Shown: in pieces, positions 55,746-58,809 of the stretch
Layout of the letters: every line of letters starts with the position of its first letter
Position numbering within the stretch: the first letter of the stretch is position 1
DNA from: Clostridia bacterium
GTDB lineage: Bacteria > Bacillota > Clostridia > Peptostreptococcales > Caminicellaceae
Assembly: GCA_022361035.1 (NCBI GenBank)
Contig: JAKSBP010000057.1
Span: forward strand, 1-58,809
Reading direction: 5' to 3'
Length of the DNA: 58,809 nt
Notes under the pieces: model-generated
Seen by the model: the letters and a program-made list of their open reading frames with translations, nothing else
Told to the model about the DNA's origin: nothing
The model's database searches: none
Position numbers and translations under genes: made by a program

Positions 55746-55832
55746 GCCGAAGTGGTGGAACTGGCAGACGCGACGGACTCAAAATCCGTTGATGGCAACA
55801 TCGTGGGGGTTCGAGTCCCCCCTTCGGCACCA
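55746..55832 (+). tRNA. tRNA-Leu (anticodon CAA)
   Basis: Acceptor GCCGAAG/CTTCGGC with discriminator A and encoded CCA. Anticodon stem ACGGA/TCCGT with loop CTCAAAA, so CAA reads UUG. Long variable arm (TGATGGCAACATCG). T arm GGGGGTTCGAGTCCCCC. Length 87 nt including CCA. Confidence 0.97.
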
Positions 55833-55841
55833 CTTGGAAAT

Positions 55842-55868
55842 ACTAGGTTCTAGGAACCTAGTTTTTTT
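55842..55868 (+). terminator. Terminator of tRNA-Leu(CAA)
   Basis: CTAGGTTC / GGAACCTAG hairpin followed by T7 on the plus strand, 10 bp after the tRNA. Confidence 0.9.
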
Positions 55869-56207
55869 GTCCCTTTATCACTTAAATAACTTCCTGCGTT
55901 TTTCTTGTCTTGAAGTTATCAATTTTTAAATAGTTTGACATCTTTGTATGATTTCTATACTTTAATATATTCATAAGATTTTAAGTTATTACTATTGCTC
56001 TTTTACATTTATCTGACTTACAAAATTTCTTTATGAGGCAATCATGCTTCCTTTGATTTAAATATATTTAAAAATATTCTAGAACAAAGTCTATAGTGTT
56101 TTCTAAATCTCCTATTAAGAAAGCAGAGTTATTAACACTTTTATATCAAACTGTTATTTGTAATTCTATATGTTGTCAATAACCCCGTCCCCATAATAAT
56201 TAGTTAA
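55869..56207. other. Gap before the GH64 gene terminator
   Basis: 339 bp, AT-rich; nothing supported. A TTGACA followed by TATACT occurs on the plus strand, but with only a 15-bp spacer and no gene after it. Confidence 0.4.
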
Positions 56208-56254
56208 AAGCTTACTATAGAATAACTAAAATAAGTATATTCTATAGTAAGCTT
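56208..56254 (-). terminator. Terminator of the first GH64 gene
   Basis: Perfect 17-bp stem AAGCTTACTATAGAATA / TATTCTATAGTAAGCTT with a 13-nt loop. Near-identical hairpin at 58545-58591 after the second gene copy. Confidence 0.88.
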
Positions 56255-56278
56255 ATTAATAATGATTATGCTTTTTTA

Positions 56279-58336
56279 TTAATTATTTATTAATTTCCAA
56301 GAATCATCACTTCCTGGAACTGAATTTGTCCACCATTTAGCTTCATATACTTTTCCATTATATACCACACGATCTCCTTGAACACAAACCATTCCTTCAT
56401 ACCAGTTTACACTTCCATCTTCATTTGGCTCACTAATCTTTTCCCAAACTGATGACTTATCTGGTGCTTCTCCTTGAGTCCACCATCTAGCCCTATACTT
56501 TTCACCTTTGTAGATTACTACATCTCCACCTACGTAAGCTTTATTTGGGTCGTAAGTATCCTCTACATTAGAAGAGTCCTTAACTGTTATGGTCCTAATT
56601 CTAGTTGTAGTTAATCCTTTGCTATCTGTAACCCTATAAGTTAAGGTATACGTTCCAACTTTAGAATTATCTACTGTTCCTGTTACTTTAATCTCTGAAG
56701 TTAAATTCCCATCTTCTCTATCATGGGCTTCTACACCATCTAGAGCTTCAAAGCCTTCATTAAGATTTATTGTCTTATCCTCTACACCCATTAAGGTTGG
56801 CGCAGTACTTTGGTCTGGGATTCCCACATTGCTGCCAAAACTTCCTATAGTAATTACTAAAGCCTCTGGATCAGGATGTTCTAATAGTGTACTATAGTTT
56901 CTAACGTCATCATAGCAGAATCCGTATGCCAATCCATCAATACTATGATCATGCCAGAATTTAGCATAAAGGTTTGCAGGTTCTCCTCTGTAGAAGTAAT
57001 CAGAGTTACCCCAGTTAGCAGGGTCATACATCATATGTCTATTTAGAGCTGCACAAATCTGTGCTTGAACAACCTTTTCGTCAGAACTTCCAGCTGCAAG
57101 ATTACCTGAACCCTCTAAAACATTAATTGTACTAGGTTTTCCATGGATATAAAGATTGTATGGTCCACCATTTTTTGAAAAGACAAAATCGTCTCCTTGT
57201 ACACGCCCTCTAAAGGTTCCAGCTTCACATGTAAATATTAATTCGTTAGTTCTATAATAGTTCCAAACCTCATCAACATAACTATCAAAATAATTTGAGT
57301 ACATACCACCGGGTCCAAATTCACCTTTACCCGGTGCAACAATTCTATATGGTGCCTGAATTAATGTTTTGAATTTATCTGGCACCTCAGCCTCAAATGC
57401 TTTGAATATACTTTCACGTGACTTATTTTCACCAACTATTCTGTCATACCCATTTGCAGCTAATAATCTAGTAGTTAGGGGGAATGAAAATTGATCTACT
57501 CTTGTTGTATTTCCATGATATCCATACTGGTCAATTGTAAATTCAATCCAATCAAAATAAAGATTTTGATTAGGGTCCGTAGGGTTATTTAAATCTGGTC
57601 CTGCAAACCCTGTTCTGCCATCAGCTGCCATATTAACTTTTATATACATTGGACTACCTATACTTATAAACATTCTTCCCGATGTTATTTCTGGTAAAGA
57701 TACCCAATCCGTTTCGCTCATCTTATAAAAATAATTTGGATAATTTTCTCCATTTTTAGTTAAATGACCAGGGGCATCATTATCACTAACTGAACTAGGT
57801 ATTAAGTTACCCTTTTTATCTGCATAACAAAGATTTCCAGTTCTAGGGTCATATCCAAGAATAGCCCAATAGATTTCATCATCGGAGTATTGTCCCGTTC
57901 CATTTTGCAATTGAAAAGTCATAACTCCATTTCCAATCGGTATTTCTCCTGGATCTACTGGGTTCGGTGTTGGTTCTGATGGTGCTCCGTGAGTGCTTTC
58001 AAACCATGGGGTATTATATGCTGGAGTCCCATTGTTATATGTGAAGGAGTAGCTTATAACATCTCCGTGGTTAAGATTCTCTATATCCTGTGTAAAAGTA
58101 GAACCATTTCTGGTCATTCTATAGTTTAACTGATTTCCTGAATTGATTTTATAATGAACATCAACCCATTGAGTATTCACCTTTGAAGTAAATGAAATTT
58201 GTGATGAACTTGCAGTTAATTTATTTACAGTATGTAAATAATCAGATGAATTATCAGCAGCAAGTACACCAGTACTGAACAATGATGAAACTAACATGCA
58301 TACAATCATTGTTATTGTTAACATTCTCTTTAGCAT
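56279..58336 (-). CDS. Secreted GH64 beta-1,3-glucanase with CBM56, Ig-like and two CBM5/12 domains
   Basis: The 685-residue exported protein has a signal peptide (1-27; cleavage near VLAAD). A CBM56-like beta-glucan domain lies at about 30-115 (WVDVHYKINSG, GDVISYSFTY). The GH64 catalytic region spans about 130-500. The pair Glu265 (FDWIEFT) and Asp281 (TRVDQF) has the 16-residue spacing of known laminaripentaose-producing enzymes. An Ig-like/DUF5011 domain follows (about 515-586), then two CBM5/12-type modules with WWT (about 594-633 and 644-681). It would cleave extracellular beta-1,3-glucan of fungi, algae or plants. It has a near-identical partial tandem copy. ATG 58336 with GGAGG. Confidence 0.93.
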   Translation of the reverse strand: MLKRMLTITMIVCMLVSSLFSTGVLAADNSSDYLHTVNKLTASSSQISFTSKVNTQWVDVHYKINSGNQLNYRMTRNGSTFTQDIENLNHGDVISYSFTYNNGTPAYNTPWFESTHGAPSEPTPNPVDPGEIPIGNGVMTFQLQNGTGQYSDDEIYWAILGYDPRTGNLCYADKKGNLIPSSVSDNDAPGHLTKNGENYPNYFYKMSETDWVSLPEITSGRMFISIGSPMYIKVNMAADGRTGFAGPDLNNPTDPNQNLYFDWIEFTIDQYGYHGNTTRVDQFSFPLTTRLLAANGYDRIVGENKSRESIFKAFEAEVPDKFKTLIQAPYRIVAPGKGEFGPGGMYSNYFDSYVDEVWNYYRTNELIFTCEAGTFRGRVQGDDFVFSKNGGPYNLYIHGKPSTINVLEGSGNLAAGSSDEKVVQAQICAALNRHMMYDPANWGNSDYFYRGEPANLYAKFWHDHSIDGLAYGFCYDDVRNYSTLLEHPDPEALVITIGSFGSNVGIPDQSTAPTLMGVEDKTINLNEGFEALDGVEAHDREDGNLTSEIKVTGTVDNSKVGTYTLTYRVTDSKGLTTTRIRTITVKDSSNVEDTYDPNKAYVGGDVVIYKGEKYRARWWTQGEAPDKSSVWEKISEPNEDGSVNWYEGMVCVQGDRVVYNGKVYEAKWWTNSVPGSDDSWKLINN

Positions 58337-58544
58337 ATTTTTACCTCCAAATATTTTCTAATGTACCTTTTAGTCTTATTCGTATGTGCATCATACCTAA
58401 ATTCTAAATTGTATTAAAATCCCTTTCATTGCAGTTAACCTACGAAGAATTTAGAAATCTTTAGTATGGTAAACAGACTTCCTAAAATATACTCAAGTCA
58501 ATACCGTAATATTCTATTGCATCTTCTTAATAACAATTAGCTAA

Positions 58545-58591
58545 AAGCTTACTATAGAATAACTAAAATAAGTATATTCTATAGTAAGCTT
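58545..58591 (-). terminator. Terminator of the second GH64 gene copy
   Basis: Same 17-bp palindrome as at 56208-56254, offset 2337 bp. Belongs to the partial gene at 58616 onward. Confidence 0.88.
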
Positions 58592-58615
58592 ACTAATGAT
58601 GATTATGCTTTTTTA

Positions 58616-58809
58616 TTAATTATTTATTAATTTCCAAGAATCATCGCTTCCTGGAACTGAATTTGTCCACCATTTGGCTTCATATACTTTTCCATTATAT
58701 ACCACACGATCTCCTTGAACACAAACCATTCCTTCATACCAGTTTACACTTCCATCTTCATTTGGCTCACTAATCTTTTCCCAAACTGATGACTTATCTG
58801 GTGCTTCTC
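58616..58809 (-). CDS. Second GH64-type gene copy, partial at window end
   Basis: The last 194 bp of the window repeat 56279-56472 with only 2 differences counted by eye, both silent. They encode the end of a protein with the same two CBM5/12-type modules. The start lies outside the window. Whether its catalytic domain is identical or diverged cannot be seen. Confidence 0.85.
   Translation of the reverse strand, partial: EAPDKSSVWEKISEPNEDGSVNWYEGMVCVQGDRVVYNGKVYEAKWWTNSVPGSDDSWKLINN

Noticed and set aside
55938..55970. TTGACA/TATACT pair on the plus strand
   Set aside because: Spacer is only 15 bp, nothing is encoded downstream on that strand, and AT-rich DNA gives such pairs often.
1..58809. 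CRISPR array or prophage
   Set aside because: No regularly spaced identical repeats and no phage structural or integrase genes were seen.

Overview
The window reads as chromosomal DNA of a low-GC, spore-forming-type anaerobic Firmicute (class Clostridia, possibly Tissierellales-like). This placement is inferred from the AT-rich sequence, AGGAGG-type ribosome binding sites, frequent TTG/GTG starts, a T-box leader, an L21 leader, an Rnf complex, a selenocysteine-containing SelD and a MinCDE set inside the mre region. Almost every gene is on the minus strand, so the biological order runs from high to low coordinates. No rRNA, CRISPR array, intact insertion sequence or prophage was seen.

Left part (1-9990): selD with an in-frame UGA, comEA, a plus-strand D,D-carboxypeptidase and a convergent unknown lipoprotein gene. 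Next comes a leucine T-box operon, leuS, a YheO-type regulator and ridA. Centre (10079-32043) is the classic Firmicute block: DUF4321, maf, radC, mreBCD, PBP2, minCDE, rodA, a SpoIVFA-like gene, a radical SAM/DUF2344 pair, RNase G, rplU-prp-rpmA, obg, yhbY, nadD, yqeK, a CaCA antiporter and rsfS. It combines cell elongation, division-site selection and ribosome assembly. spoIVFB, which follows spoIVFA in Bacillus, is absent.

32627-42372 is an energy and redox-sensing region. It holds a complete rnfCDGEAB operon with a TTGACA promoter. Upstream of it lies a compact cluster: a hydrogenase-like iron-sulfur protein lacking the catalytic cysteine, two DRTGG proteins, two GHKL ATPases and a PHP protein. 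42401-51218 holds a SPOR protein, a 44-residue ORF, a WYL-like small protein, galT, tRNA-Leu(GAG) followed by a structured bistable RNA candidate, nicotinate phosphoribosyltransferase, a lytic transglycosylase, coaE and polA. 51727-54271 is an ECF sigma/anti-sigma/SIMPL operon. The right end has a DUF457 membrane protein, tRNA-Leu(CAA) and two tandem near-identical copies (the second cut by the window end) of a secreted GH64 beta-1,3-glucanase gene.

Unusual structures are: a roughly 184-bp long-hairpin repeat (two full copies and one fragment); a 110-bp inverted-repeat element between duplicated hairpins; the tRNA-linked RNA with three competing pairings; the hydrogenase-like sensor cluster; and the recoded selD. 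All comparisons were made by eye. No database search or folding program was run.
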